DNA from: Roseisalinus antarcticus
Lineage (GTDB): Bacteria > Pseudomonadota > Alphaproteobacteria > Rhodobacterales > Rhodobacteraceae
Assembly: GCF_900172355.1 (NCBI RefSeq)
Contig: NZ_FWFZ01000001.1
Coordinates: 186,001-250,000 of the forward strand
Length of the DNA stretch: 64,000 nt
Direction of reading: 5' to 3'
Positions within the stretch are counted from its first letter, which is position 1. Each line of letters begins with the position of its first letter. A program made the translations under genes and the position numbers. Under the pieces are notes generated by a model. It saw only the letters and a program-made list of their open reading frames with translations. It had not been told where the DNA came from and ran no database searches. Below are positions 1-7,593 of the stretch, one piece after another.

Positions 1-71
1 CCGAGGCCGAGCATCCGATGGACATCGACCCCTCGCGGGAGATGCCCGACCCCAAGACGGCGGGAGTGTGA
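1..71 (+). CDS. 3' end of Mrp antiporter subunit A (or A/B fusion), partial
   Basis: Only the last 22 codons are in the window. They read in frame to a TGA at 69-71 and end in a polar tail (EMPDPKTAGV). The stop is one base from the mrpC start, as in Mrp operons where mrpA or a fused mrpAB precedes mrpC. The identity comes from position only, because the fragment has no diagnostic motif. Confidence 0.6.
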   Translation, partial: EAEHPMDIDPSREMPDPKTAGV

Positions 72-72
72 C

Positions 73-432
73 ATGGAATTTCTGGTTGCTTCCGCGATCG
101 GCGTGCTGACCGCCACCGGCCTCTACCTCGTGCTGCGGCTACGCAGTTTCCCGGTGATCATGGGGATCTCGCTGCTGACCTACGCGGTGAACGTGTTCCT
201 CTTCGCCTCCGGTCGGCTGACCGTCGGTGCGCCGCCGATCCTGGGGGATGCCACGAGCTACACCGACCCGCTGCCGCAGGCGCTGGTGCTGACCGCGATC
301 GTGATCTCGTTCGGGATGACGGCGGTCGTGGTGATGATCGCGCTGGGGGCCTATCTCGGGGCCGATGACGACCACGTGAACGACCCGCCCCCCCCGCCGG
401 ACGGCACCACCCCGGCCGAGGACGCGCAATGA
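73..432 (+). CDS. mrpC: Na+/H+ antiporter subunit C (MrpC/MnhC)
   Basis: A 119-residue, three-helix membrane protein of the NuoK/MnhC family. Hydrophobic segments lie at about 1-20, 25-47 and 70-95, followed by a short Asp/Pro-rich cytoplasmic tail. In Mrp complexes the NuoK-like subunit sits between the large antiporter subunits and helps form the proton path. The length is typical. The start is two bases after the previous stop, and the end overlaps mrpD by ATGA, so translation is probably coupled. The Mrp complex exports Na+ (or K+) in exchange for protons across the inner membrane and supports pH and salt tolerance. Confidence 0.93.
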   Translation: MEFLVASAIGVLTATGLYLVLRLRSFPVIMGISLLTYAVNVFLFASGRLTVGAPPILGDATSYTDPLPQALVLTAIVISFGMTAVVVMIALGAYLGADDDHVNDPPPPPDGTTPAEDAQ

Positions 433-2039
433 CACACTGGATCATTCTTCCCGTCGTCCTGCCGGCGTTCCTGGCGCCGTTCATCGTGCTGGCCGCGCGG
501 TTTCACATCAACATCCAGCGGACGATCTCTGTCGCGGGCGGCCTCGCCATGGTGGCCATCGGCGCGGCGCTGTCGTGGCAGGCCGCGGACGGGACCGTGA
601 CGCTCTACCAGCTCGGCGACTGGGCCGCGCCGTTCGGCATCGTGCTGGTGGCCGACCGGCTGTCGGCGCTGATGGTGCTGCTGACGGCGGTGCTGGCGCT
701 GTTCGTGATGCTTTATGCCATCGGGTCGGGCTGGGACAATCGGGCGCGGCATTTCCACGCCCTCTTCCAGTTCCAGATCATGGGCATCATGGGCGCCTTC
801 CTGACCGGCGACCTCTTCAACCTCTTCGTGTTCTTCGAGGTGCTGCTGATCGCCTCCTACGGGCTGATGATCCACACCGGGGGCACGCGGCGGCTGCGGG
901 CGGGGGTTCAATACGTGCTCTTCAACCTGCTCGGCTCCACCCTGTTCCTGTTCGCGCTGGGGTCGATCTATGCCGAGACCGGCACGCTCAACATGGCCGA
1001 CCTCGCGCAGCGCGTGCAGCTGATCGACCCTTCGGCGACAGTCGGCATCCGGGTGGCGGCGATGCTGCTGCTGCTGGTCTTCGCGATCAAGGCCGCGCTC
1101 GTGCCGCTGCATTTCTGGCTGCCGTCGAGCTATGCCGAGGCGCCCGGGCCCGTGGCCGCCCTCTTCGCGATCATGACCAAGGTCGGCGCATATGCGATCA
1201 TCCGGGTCTACACCCTGGTCTTCCCGCCCGAGCTCGCGGTGACGTCGGGCCTGCACGAGGCCTGGCTGCTGCCCGCGGCGCTGATCTCGCTCGCAATCGG
1301 CATGGTGGGCGTGCTGGCGGCGCGGCAGCTGGACCGGCTGGTGGCCTTCTCGGTGATCGGCTCGATGGGGATGGTGATGATCTCGATCGCGCTTTTCACG
1401 CCAGAGGCGTTGGCCGCCGCGCTCTACTACATCATCCATTCGACGCTGGCCGCGGGGGCGCTGTTCCTGATCGCGGACCTGGTGCGGTCGGGCCGGCGGA
1501 ACCTGGACCTCGTGGCCCAGCCACCCGTGGCCGGGGCCGCGCTGACTGCGGGGCTGTTCTTTGCCGCCGCGATCGCAATGGCCGGGCTACCGCCGCTCTC
1601 TGGCTTTCTGGGCAAGCTGCTGATCCTCGATGCCGCCTTCGACAGCGCCCACATGCGCTGGATCTGGGCCGTGGTTCTGGGCTCCAGCCTGATCGCGGTC
1701 GTGGGCTTTTCCCGGGCGGGCAGCGTCGTCTTCTGGAAGGCCCAAAGCCTGCGGCCCGACCCGGACGCGGCGCCCGACACCCCCGCCCCGCCCCGGCCGG
1801 CGGTGCTGTCCTACGTGGCGGTGGGCGGGCTGATCGCGCTGCTGGTCGCGCATACTGTCTTGGCCGGGCCGGCGACGCGCTTTACCGCCGCCATCGCCGG
1901 CCAGCTCTTCGCGCCCGACGCATACCTGTCGACCGTGCTGGAGACACCGGGCAAGCTCTCCGACTACGAGGCGGGCGCGGATGACTACGGGTCCGGGACC
2001 CACGGCGCGGATGCCGCCACCGACGAGGAGGGACATTGA
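429..2039 (+). CDS. mrpD: Na+/H+ antiporter subunit D (MrpD/MnhD)
   Basis: A 536-residue polytopic protein of the NuoL/M/N-like (Proton_antipo_M) family, with about 14 hydrophobic helices. The conserved membrane acidic residue is E137 (context NLFVFFEVLL), and a conserved lysine is K221 (context FAIKAALVPLHFWLP). Both sit where functional Glu and Lys residues are known in MrpD homologues. This is one of the two large ion-translocating subunits. The C-terminus has a Pro-rich linker and a short acidic tail. It overlaps mrpC by 4 bp and ends one base before mrpE. Confidence 0.95.
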   Translation: MTHWIILPVVLPAFLAPFIVLAARFHINIQRTISVAGGLAMVAIGAALSWQAADGTVTLYQLGDWAAPFGIVLVADRLSALMVLLTAVLALFVMLYAIGSGWDNRARHFHALFQFQIMGIMGAFLTGDLFNLFVFFEVLLIASYGLMIHTGGTRRLRAGVQYVLFNLLGSTLFLFALGSIYAETGTLNMADLAQRVQLIDPSATVGIRVAAMLLLLVFAIKAALVPLHFWLPSSYAEAPGPVAALFAIMTKVGAYAIIRVYTLVFPPELAVTSGLHEAWLLPAALISLAIGMVGVLAARQLDRLVAFSVIGSMGMVMISIALFTPEALAAALYYIIHSTLAAGALFLIADLVRSGRRNLDLVAQPPVAGAALTAGLFFAAAIAMAGLPPLSGFLGKLLILDAAFDSAHMRWIWAVVLGSSLIAVVGFSRAGSVVFWKAQSLRPDPDAAPDTPAPPRPAVLSYVAVGGLIALLVAHTVLAGPATRFTAAIAGQLFAPDAYLSTVLETPGKLSDYEAGADDYGSGTHGADAATDEEGH

Positions 2040-2040
2040 C

Positions 2041-2544
2041 ATGATTTCGGCCCTGTTCCGCCTGCTCCTGCCGCACCCCGCGCTGACAGTGCTGCTGACC
2101 GTCGTCTGGAGCCTGCTGCAAAACAAGCTGACGGCCGGGATGTTCGTCTTCGGCGTGATCCTGGGGATCGTGATCCCGATCCTGACCGCGCGCTGGTGGC
2201 CCGACCGCCCCGAGCGGATCCGGGTCGGACGTATGCTGGCCTATTGCCTACTGGTGATCTGGGACATCGTCGTCGCCAACATCCAGGTCGCCTGGATCGT
2301 GCTGACGCGGCCCAACGCGCGGATCCGCTCGGCCTGGGTGGTGGTCCCGCTGGACCTGCGCACGCCCGAGGCAATCACCATCCTGGCCGCCACCATCACC
2401 CTGACGCCCGGCACGGTCACCGCCGACCTGTCGGACGCCGGGCACAGCCTGCTGGTCCACGCGCTCGACACCGACAACCCCGACGCCGTGCGCGACGACA
2501 TCAAGAACCGATATGAGCGCCGCCTGAAGGAGATCTTCGAATGA
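2041..2544 (+). CDS. mrpE: Na+/H+ antiporter subunit E (MrpE/MnhE)
   Basis: A 167-residue MNHE-family protein. It has two N-terminal hydrophobic helices (about 5-45), a further membrane segment near 65-85, and a soluble C-terminal half containing the family-like stretch AATITLTPGTVTADL. I chose the ATG at 2041, directly after the mrpD stop; an upstream in-frame extension would lie inside mrpD. The end overlaps mrpF by 4 bp. MrpE is an accessory subunit required for full complex activity in characterised systems. Confidence 0.93.
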   Translation: MISALFRLLLPHPALTVLLTVVWSLLQNKLTAGMFVFGVILGIVIPILTARWWPDRPERIRVGRMLAYCLLVIWDIVVANIQVAWIVLTRPNARIRSAWVVVPLDLRTPEAITILAATITLTPGTVTADLSDAGHSLLVHALDTDNPDAVRDDIKNRYERRLKEIFE

Positions 2545-2828
2545 CCCTTGCGACAGACCTCATGACCTGGGCCCTCTACGGGGCCTTCGCGGTCGTGGCC
2601 GTGGCCCAGATCATGGCCATGATCCGGCTGTGGGTCGGACCCAACACCGGCGACCGGATCCTGGCCCTCGACACGATGTTCATCAATGCCATCGGCTTGA
2701 TCGTGCTGCTGGGGATCTATCAGGGCACCCGGATCTATTTCGAGGCCTCGCTGATCATCGCCATGCTGGGCTTCATCTCGACCGTGGCCTATGCCCGCTT
2801 TGTCCTGAGGGGGGACATCATCGAATGA
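2541..2828 (+). CDS. mrpF: Na+/H+ antiporter subunit F (MrpF/MnhF)
   Basis: A 95-residue MrpF_PhaF-family protein with three hydrophobic helices. It carries the family motif GPNTGDRILALDT at about 32-44. The size is normal for the family. It is coupled by ATGA overlaps to mrpE upstream and mrpG downstream. It acts in the Mrp complex in the inner membrane. Confidence 0.93.
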   Translation: MTLATDLMTWALYGAFAVVAVAQIMAMIRLWVGPNTGDRILALDTMFINAIGLIVLLGIYQGTRIYFEASLIIAMLGFISTVAYARFVLRGDIIE

Positions 2829-3223
2829 CGCTCGAAACCATCGCCGTCGTGGCCATCGCCGCATCGCTTGTGGTTGGCGCCCTGTTCACCCTGGTCGCGG
2901 GCATCGGGCTGCTGAAGCTCAACGGCGCGATGCCGCGGCTCCACGCCCCCACCAAGGCGGGCACACTGGGGATCGGGGCCTTTCTGATGGCCTCGATGAT
3001 CCATTCCTGGACCTACGACGAGGGCTCTCTGCACGAGTTGCTGATCATGGGCTTTCTCTTTGTCACGGCGCCGGTAACCGCCAATTTCCTTGCCAAGGTC
3101 AACATTCACCGTCGTGATTGCGACACCCCGCCAGAGCCGCCGCGGGACGACACCTGGTCGACCCTGCTCGTGCCCGTGCCCGACCAGGAGCAGGACCAGG
3201 ACCAGGCTCAAGGTCAGGCTTAG
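2825..3223 (+). CDS. mrpG: Na+/H+ antiporter subunit G (MrpG/MnhG)
   Basis: A 132-residue PhaG_MnhG_YufB-family protein. Three hydrophobic segments are followed by the conserved region RLHAPTKAGTLG (about 39-50). The ATG at 2825 overlaps the mrpF stop (ATGA). Past residue 100 the chain continues into a low-complexity tail rich in Pro, Asp and Gln. That tail is encoded by a degenerate hexamer repeat that runs past the stop codon into the intergenic region. The core matches the family; the tail looks like a lineage-specific repeat expansion. This is the last mrp gene; the IS remnant follows 21 bp later. Confidence 0.92.
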   Translation: MTLETIAVVAIAASLVVGALFTLVAGIGLLKLNGAMPRLHAPTKAGTLGIGAFLMASMIHSWTYDEGSLHELLIMGFLFVTAPVTANFLAKVNIHRRDCDTPPEPPRDDTWSTLLVPVPDQEQDQDQAQGQA

Positions 3224-3244
3224 GCTTAGGCTTAGGCTCGGGCT
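3181..3244 (+). repeat. Degenerate CAGGAC/AGGCTT hexamer tract across the mrpG stop codon
   Basis: The last codons of mrpG and the following bases form a tandem array of near-hexamers: CAGGAC-like units, then three AGCTTA-type units (AGGCTT repeated), then AGGCTC. The stop codon is part of this array. A similar phrase (GGCTCAGGTTCAGGC) reappears on the far side of the IS remnant at about 4016-4030. This suggests the element inserted into, or next to, a repeat tract between the convergent mrpG and TRAP permease genes. Confidence 0.7.
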
Positions 3245-3937
3245 GGAGTTCCCCCGGTTTGGTGGACAGTTGACCGGTAGCAGATTGTAGCTGTTTCTGT
3301 GCGCTCCTTTCGAACGTGATCGAGGATTTGCAGCCGAGGGCGGAATGCCTGCGGCTGGGGTCATGCCAGCCCTCGATGAACTCGAAGACGGCCATCCGTG
3401 CGGCGGCCCTGGTGGCGAACCTTCGTCGGTCGAGCAGCTCGCATTCGAGCGTGGCGAAGTAGCTCTCGCACATGGCGTTGTCGGAGGCGTTGTCGGAGGC
3501 GTCACCGACCGAACCCATCGACGGACGCCCGCCAGCTTCCTTGCAGCGCGGCCCGAATGCCACGGACGTGCATTGAGACCCCTGAACGCCATCATGGATG
3601 ACGTCCCGTGGCCGTCGCCGGCCGATCGCCATGGTCATGGCGTCGATGACGCGTTGCGCCTTGAGGTCGGGGCCCACGGACCACCCCACGATGCGGCGCG
3701 ACCAGGCATCCAATGCGACGGACAGATGGACGAAGCCTGCCAAGGTCGGAACCCAGGTGATATCCGCAACCCAAAGCCGGTTCGGCTCCTCGGCCCGGAC
3801 GGTCCGATCCGGCCCGCAATGGTCGCGGCGCGGGGCTCGAACTCCCGCGCAAGGCTCTCGACGCTGCGATCGGCGCGCGCCAACGCGACAATCTGATCCC
3901 TGAGATCGGCGGGGTATGGGGTCCGCGTTTTCGGCAT
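3245..3937 (-). pseudogene. Deleted and degenerate IS3-family transposase (OrfA-OrfB remnant)
   Basis: OrfA starts at 3937 (MPKTRTPYPADLRDQIVALA) and runs about 40 residues. Near 3815-3825 the sequence switches to OrfB in another frame (EPNRLWVADITWVPT), so the HTH end of OrfA and the N-terminal half of OrfB are missing. In the DDE integrase core the first Asp is kept (ADITWVPT). The usual HHSDQGSQY motif reads IHDGVQGSQC, so the second catalytic Asp is lost. The Glu region (AMCESYFATLE) is kept but is preceded by a duplicated SDNA from a 12-bp tandem duplication. No in-frame stop occurs before the left end. Inactive. Confidence 0.85.
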
Positions 3938-3990
3938 GTGGACACCTGCCTTTGAAAGCCAAGATGTGTCCACTGAACCGGGGGGACTCC
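3245..3990 (-). mobile_element. Internally deleted IS3-family insertion sequence remnant
   Basis: The ends form imperfect inverted repeats (3245-3270 and 3965-3990). Both start GGAGTYCCCCCGGTT and match at 21 of the first 24 positions. The minus-strand interior encodes an OrfA N-terminus joined out of frame to the C-terminal integrase core of OrfB. At 746 bp it is only about 60% of a normal IS3-family element, so an internal stretch covering the OrfA/OrfB junction has been lost. No clear target-site duplication is visible. Both ends remain, so the remnant might still be moved in trans by an intact relative, but it cannot encode its own transposase. Confidence 0.85.
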
Positions 3991-4004
3991 AGGCGTCGCC
4001 TTGG

Positions 4005-4018
4005 GCCTGGGCCCAGGC
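4005..4018. repeat. 14-bp perfect palindrome between the IS remnant and the TRAP permease 3' end
   Basis: GCCTGGGCCCAGGC is a perfect palindrome located 7 bp downstream (minus sense) of the TRAP permease stop. It could form a short hairpin, but no T-run follows on either strand, so a terminator role is uncertain. Confidence 0.4.
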
Positions 4019-4024
4019 TCAGGT

Positions 4025-6019
4025 TCAGGCAGAGCCGCCCAGGGCCGCGGGCTGACGCCCCCGGCTCCAATTCAGGGCCAGCACCACTAGCAGGATCGCG
4101 AGGCCCGCCGCCTCCACCCGCATGTCGGGCCAGAAGACGGCGACCACTCCGGGCAGGATCAGCACCCTCTGCCACAGCGGCATGGGCGCGAAGAGGAACC
4201 CTTCGAGGCAAGCCGCGAAGGCCGTCAGCGCGACCACCGCCAGCACCCCGTTCCAGATTACCAGCGGCAGCGGCCCGCCCAGGATGATGCTTTCGTTGAA
4301 CACCATGAACAGCGGGATCAGGTAGAGGCCCTTGGCGAATTTCCACGACTGGACGCTGGTCTCCATCGGTTTCGACCCGGCGATCGCCGCGCCGGCAAAG
4401 GCCGCAAGCGCGACCGGCGGGGTCACGTTGCTGTCCTGTGAATACCAGAACACCACCAGGTGCGCGATCAGCAGCGGGATGCCGAATTCCGACGTCAGCG
4501 CCGGACCGACGAGGATGATCAGCACGATATAGGCCGCCGTGACCGGCAGGCCCATCCCGAGGATCAGGCTCGCGATCAGCACCAGGATCAGGGCAAGCAC
4601 GATGTTGCCGCCCGAGAACGCGATCATCATCGACGAGAACTTCAGCCCCAGCCCGGTCAGACCCACGACCCCGACGATGATCCCCGCCACCGCACAGGCC
4701 ATCGAGACCGCGACCGCGTTCCGCGCCCCCAGCTCCAGCGCCTGAAGGGTCAGCGACAGGCCGCGTCGGCACAGGGCGGCCAGCCCCGACGCCGTCGGCC
4801 CGTCGGTCGCATAGGCCCACAGCGCCCGCGCCGAGGCCGCCGCCACCACCGACAGGATCGCATAGAACCCGACCCGCATCGGCGAATAGCCCGCGACCAG
4901 AAGCCAGACCAGCGCCACCAGAGGCAGCAGGAAATGCCATCCCTCGGCCAGCACCCCGCGCACGCTGGGCAGATCCTCGGACGACAGCCCGGTCATGCCC
5001 TGCTTTACCGCGGCGATATGGACCAGCAGGTAGACCACCCCGAAATAGAGGAAGGCCGGAAAGATCGAGACCAGCACGATGTCGACATAGGGCACCCGCG
5101 TGAATTCGCTGATCAGGAACGCGCCCGCGCCCATCAGCGGCGGCATGATCTGCCCGCCGGTCGAGGCCGCGGCCTCGATCCCGCCGGCCTGCGCGGGGCG
5201 GTAGCCGAGCTTTTTCATCAGCGGGATGGTGAAGGCGCCGGTCGTGACCACGTTTGCGATGGCCGAGCCGCTGATCGACCCCATGCCCGCCGAGGCGATG
5301 ACCGCCGCCTTGGCCGGCCCGCCGCGCTGCTTGCCGGTCGCGGCATAGGCAAGGTCGATGAAGAACTTGCCCGCCCCCGTCACCTCGAGGAAGGCGCCGA
5401 AGAGGACGAAGACGAAGATGAAGGTCGCAGCCACCCCCAGCGGCAGGCCGAAGATCCCCTCGGCCCCGAGCGTAAGCTGGCTCGCCAGCCGCTCCAGCGA
5501 ATAGCCGCGGTGGTTGAGGATGCCGGGCATCCAGTCGGCGAGGAACGGCAATTCGCCGCGGTTGCCGGCGAAGGCGTAGACGATGAAGACCGCGCCGATG
5601 ATGGTCATGCCCAGGCCCACGGCCCGACGGGCGGCCTCCAGCACCACGATGGTGGTGATGATGCCCACGGTCACGTCGATGGTGCGCGGAAAGATCGCGT
5701 TGGCGATGATGTCGATGTTCGCGGGCACCCAGGCCCCGACAAGCAGGCCGCAGGCGATCAGCGGGCCGTCGATCGCCCAGCCCAGCACCCCGCGCCGGCG
5801 GTTGTCGCCGAACACCGGAAAGATCAGAAAACACAGCACCAGGATGAAGCCCAGGTGGATCGGCCGCTGGAAGAACAGGCCGAGCGGCTGAAGCCCCGCC
5901 GCATAGAGTTGAAACAGCGACAGGGCGATGGCCACGATCGCGATCACCCGCAGCAGAAACCGCGGCGTGGCGGCGGTGGGCTGCGGCATCGGCGGCCGCT
6001 CGGACGTCTCGATTGTCAT
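4025..6019 (-). CDS. TRAP transporter fused permease (4TM/12TM, TAXI type)
   Basis: A 664-residue, very hydrophobic protein. The small DctQ-like domain (about residues 20-230) and the large DctM-like domain are fused, which is the form that accompanies TAXI-type binding proteins. Repeated Gly-rich motifs such as SAGMGSISGSAIANVVTTG and GLPVTAAYI are typical of the DctM ion/substrate core. TRAP transporters use Na+ or H+ gradients to import substrates delivered by a periplasmic binding protein. The gene starts 6 bp after the DUF1850 gene and is the last member of a minus-strand group with the binding protein and probably atzF. The substrate is not determined by sequence. Confidence 0.93.
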   Translation of the reverse strand: MTIETSERPPMPQPTAATPRFLLRVIAIVAIALSLFQLYAAGLQPLGLFFQRPIHLGFILVLCFLIFPVFGDNRRRGVLGWAIDGPLIACGLLVGAWVPANIDIIANAIFPRTIDVTVGIITTIVVLEAARRAVGLGMTIIGAVFIVYAFAGNRGELPFLADWMPGILNHRGYSLERLASQLTLGAEGIFGLPLGVAATFIFVFVLFGAFLEVTGAGKFFIDLAYAATGKQRGGPAKAAVIASAGMGSISGSAIANVVTTGAFTIPLMKKLGYRPAQAGGIEAAASTGGQIMPPLMGAGAFLISEFTRVPYVDIVLVSIFPAFLYFGVVYLLVHIAAVKQGMTGLSSEDLPSVRGVLAEGWHFLLPLVALVWLLVAGYSPMRVGFYAILSVVAAASARALWAYATDGPTASGLAALCRRGLSLTLQALELGARNAVAVSMACAVAGIIVGVVGLTGLGLKFSSMMIAFSGGNIVLALILVLIASLILGMGLPVTAAYIVLIILVGPALTSEFGIPLLIAHLVVFWYSQDSNVTPPVALAAFAGAAIAGSKPMETSVQSWKFAKGLYLIPLFMVFNESIILGGPLPLVIWNGVLAVVALTAFAACLEGFLFAPMPLWQRVLILPGVVAVFWPDMRVEAAGLAILLVVLALNWSRGRQPAALGGSA

Positions 6020-6025
6020 GGCCGG

Positions 6026-6499
6026 TCAGTCTCCCGTTAGTGCGATGCGCACGCGGGCCCGGGCCCGGGACACCTGGCCCGACAGCGAGACCTCGGCCTC
6101 GCCCATGCGGATCCGGTGGTCGACAAAGCCCGCGCCGGGCCGCAGCACGTAGGCGTCTCCGGGCACCGCCTCGTCGATATCCTCGATCCAATAGCCCCCC
6201 TGGCCGTCCGACACCTGGCGGCCGCGTCCGGGGATGTGATCCAGCCCGGCGGCGAAATCGGGCAAATGCGCCCGCACCAGCACCATCCGGCCATCGCGGT
6301 TCTCATAGCAATCCGCGACCTCGAAGCCTTGCACGGAATGGTGCCAGAGGACGCACCATCCGGCCCCGTCCGGCACATCGAATGTCGCCAGGGTCCGTCC
6401 GCTGCCGACCTCGGTCACGCTCAGCGTGGCGGCCGGCAAGCAAGTTGCGGACCAGGAAAGGAGGAGAGCCGCAAGCCCTCCTCCGGCCCGGGTCCTCAC
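6026..6499 (-). CDS. DUF1850 domain protein of the TRAP-TAXI cluster
   Basis: A 157-residue protein with an N-terminal hydrophobic signal-like segment (about 8-24), so it is probably exported. The body contains the DUF1850-type stretch WCVLWHHSVQGFEVADCYE near 48-66. It starts with GTG and overlaps the TAXI binding-protein stop by 4 bp (GTGA). DUF1850 genes are known companions of TRAP-TAXI systems, and their exact role is unknown. A periplasmic accessory function in transport is the simplest inference. Confidence 0.85.
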   Translation of the reverse strand: MRTRAGGGLAALLLSWSATCLPAATLSVTEVGSGRTLATFDVPDGAGWCVLWHHSVQGFEVADCYENRDGRMVLVRAHLPDFAAGLDHIPGRGRQVSDGQGGYWIEDIDEAVPGDAYVLRPGAGFVDHRIRMGEAEVSLSGQVSRARARVRIALTGD

Positions 6500-7455
6500 G
6501 GGCGCAGGTCGTCCGGGACGGTCGCGCCGATTTCCTCGAAGTAGCGGATCGCGCCGGGGTGCAGCGGGATCGGCGAGGCCGACAGGGCCAGCTCGACCGT
6601 GGTCTGGTTGGCGGCCGGGTGCACGGCCTGAAGCTCGGCGATGTTCTCGAACATCGCGCTGGTGATCGCGTAGACCAGATCGTCCGACATCTCGGAGGAG
6701 ACGACCAGCACGTTCGGCACACCGATCACGGCGATGTCCTCGGGCACGCCCTCGTAGGTTCCGCCGGCCAGCGAGGTCACCGCGAAGACCGGGTTGGCCG
6801 CGTCTGCCGCGGCAAGCTCCTCTTCGCTCAGCTCGATCATGACGATGCTGCTTGTCGTCGCCAGGTTGAGGATCGAGGACGTCGGCGCCCCGACCGACCA
6901 GAAGCCCGCGTCGATATCACCATTGGCCAGCGCGTCGGCGGTCTCGTTGAAGTTCAGGCGCTGCTCTTCGATGTCGTCATAGGTGATGCCGTTGGCGCCG
7001 AGGATCTGCTCGGCGTTGACCTCGGTGCCCGAGCCGGGCGCACCGATCGACACGCGCTTGCCGACGAGATCCTGCAGCGAGGTGATGCCGCTGTCTTCCA
7101 GCGCGACGATCTGCACCATGTTGGCATAGGCCACGCCCATCGCCCGCAGCATCGGCAGTTGCTGGCCCTCGAACCGGCCGGTTCCGGAATAGCCCTGCTG
7201 GACGGTGTCGGCGAGGCCGATGGCGATATCCGCGTCGCCGGTGGCGATCAGGCCCATGTTCTCGACCGAGGCGCCGGTGACCTCGGCGGTCGCGGCGTAG
7301 CCCTCGACGTGATTGTTGATGATCTCGGCGAGGCCGCCGCCCATCGGATAATAGACGCCGCCGGTCCCGCCCGTGGCAACGGAAAGCTGCTGCTGGGCAA
7401 GAGCGGGTGCGGCCATGGCCATGGTCGCGGCGACGAAAGTGGCTATCATCTTCAT
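6496..7455 (-). CDS. TAXI-family TRAP transporter solute-binding protein
   Basis: A 319-residue periplasmic binding protein. The signal peptide is about residues 1-20, with cleavage after ALA. The mature N-terminus LSVATGGTGGVYYPMGGGLAE is characteristic of the TAXI (TRAP-associated extracytoplasmic immunogenic) family. I chose the ATG at 7455 because it gives a clean signal peptide and has GGAGGACC just upstream; a longer frame adds 20 polar residues before it. It delivers solute to the fused permease encoded two genes downstream. It lies 138 bp after atzF on the same strand, so a shared transcript is possible. Confidence 0.92.
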   Translation of the reverse strand: MKMIATFVAATMAMAAPALAQQQLSVATGGTGGVYYPMGGGLAEIINNHVEGYAATAEVTGASVENMGLIATGDADIAIGLADTVQQGYSGTGRFEGQQLPMLRAMGVAYANMVQIVALEDSGITSLQDLVGKRVSIGAPGSGTEVNAEQILGANGITYDDIEEQRLNFNETADALANGDIDAGFWSVGAPTSSILNLATTSSIVMIELSEEELAAADAANPVFAVTSLAGGTYEGVPEDIAVIGVPNVLVVSSEMSDDLVYAITSAMFENIAELQAVHPAANQTTVELALSASPIPLHPGAIRYFEEIGATVPDDLRP

Positions 7456-7593
7456 TATGTGGTCCTCCCTGTGGTCCGGCCCCCATTCTAGACGGAATAT
7501 CCTGTTCGGAAACACATTGTTGGACTTTCGGGCGGATTTTTCGCCCCCATGCCCCCCGGCGCTTGGATCGGCGGCGGCCGGCAGCGGCCGATC

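Noticed and set aside
351-1439. Long antisense frames opposite mrpD and many other genes
   Set aside because: They are typical shadow ORFs in high-GC DNA, with Arg/His-rich low-complexity translations and no ribosome sites.
3099-6191. A 1030-codon minus-strand open frame covering the IS remnant and the TRAP permease
   Set aside because: It is an off-frame shadow of the TRAP permease joined through the deleted transposase. Only the part inside 3245-3937 has recognisable protein sequence.
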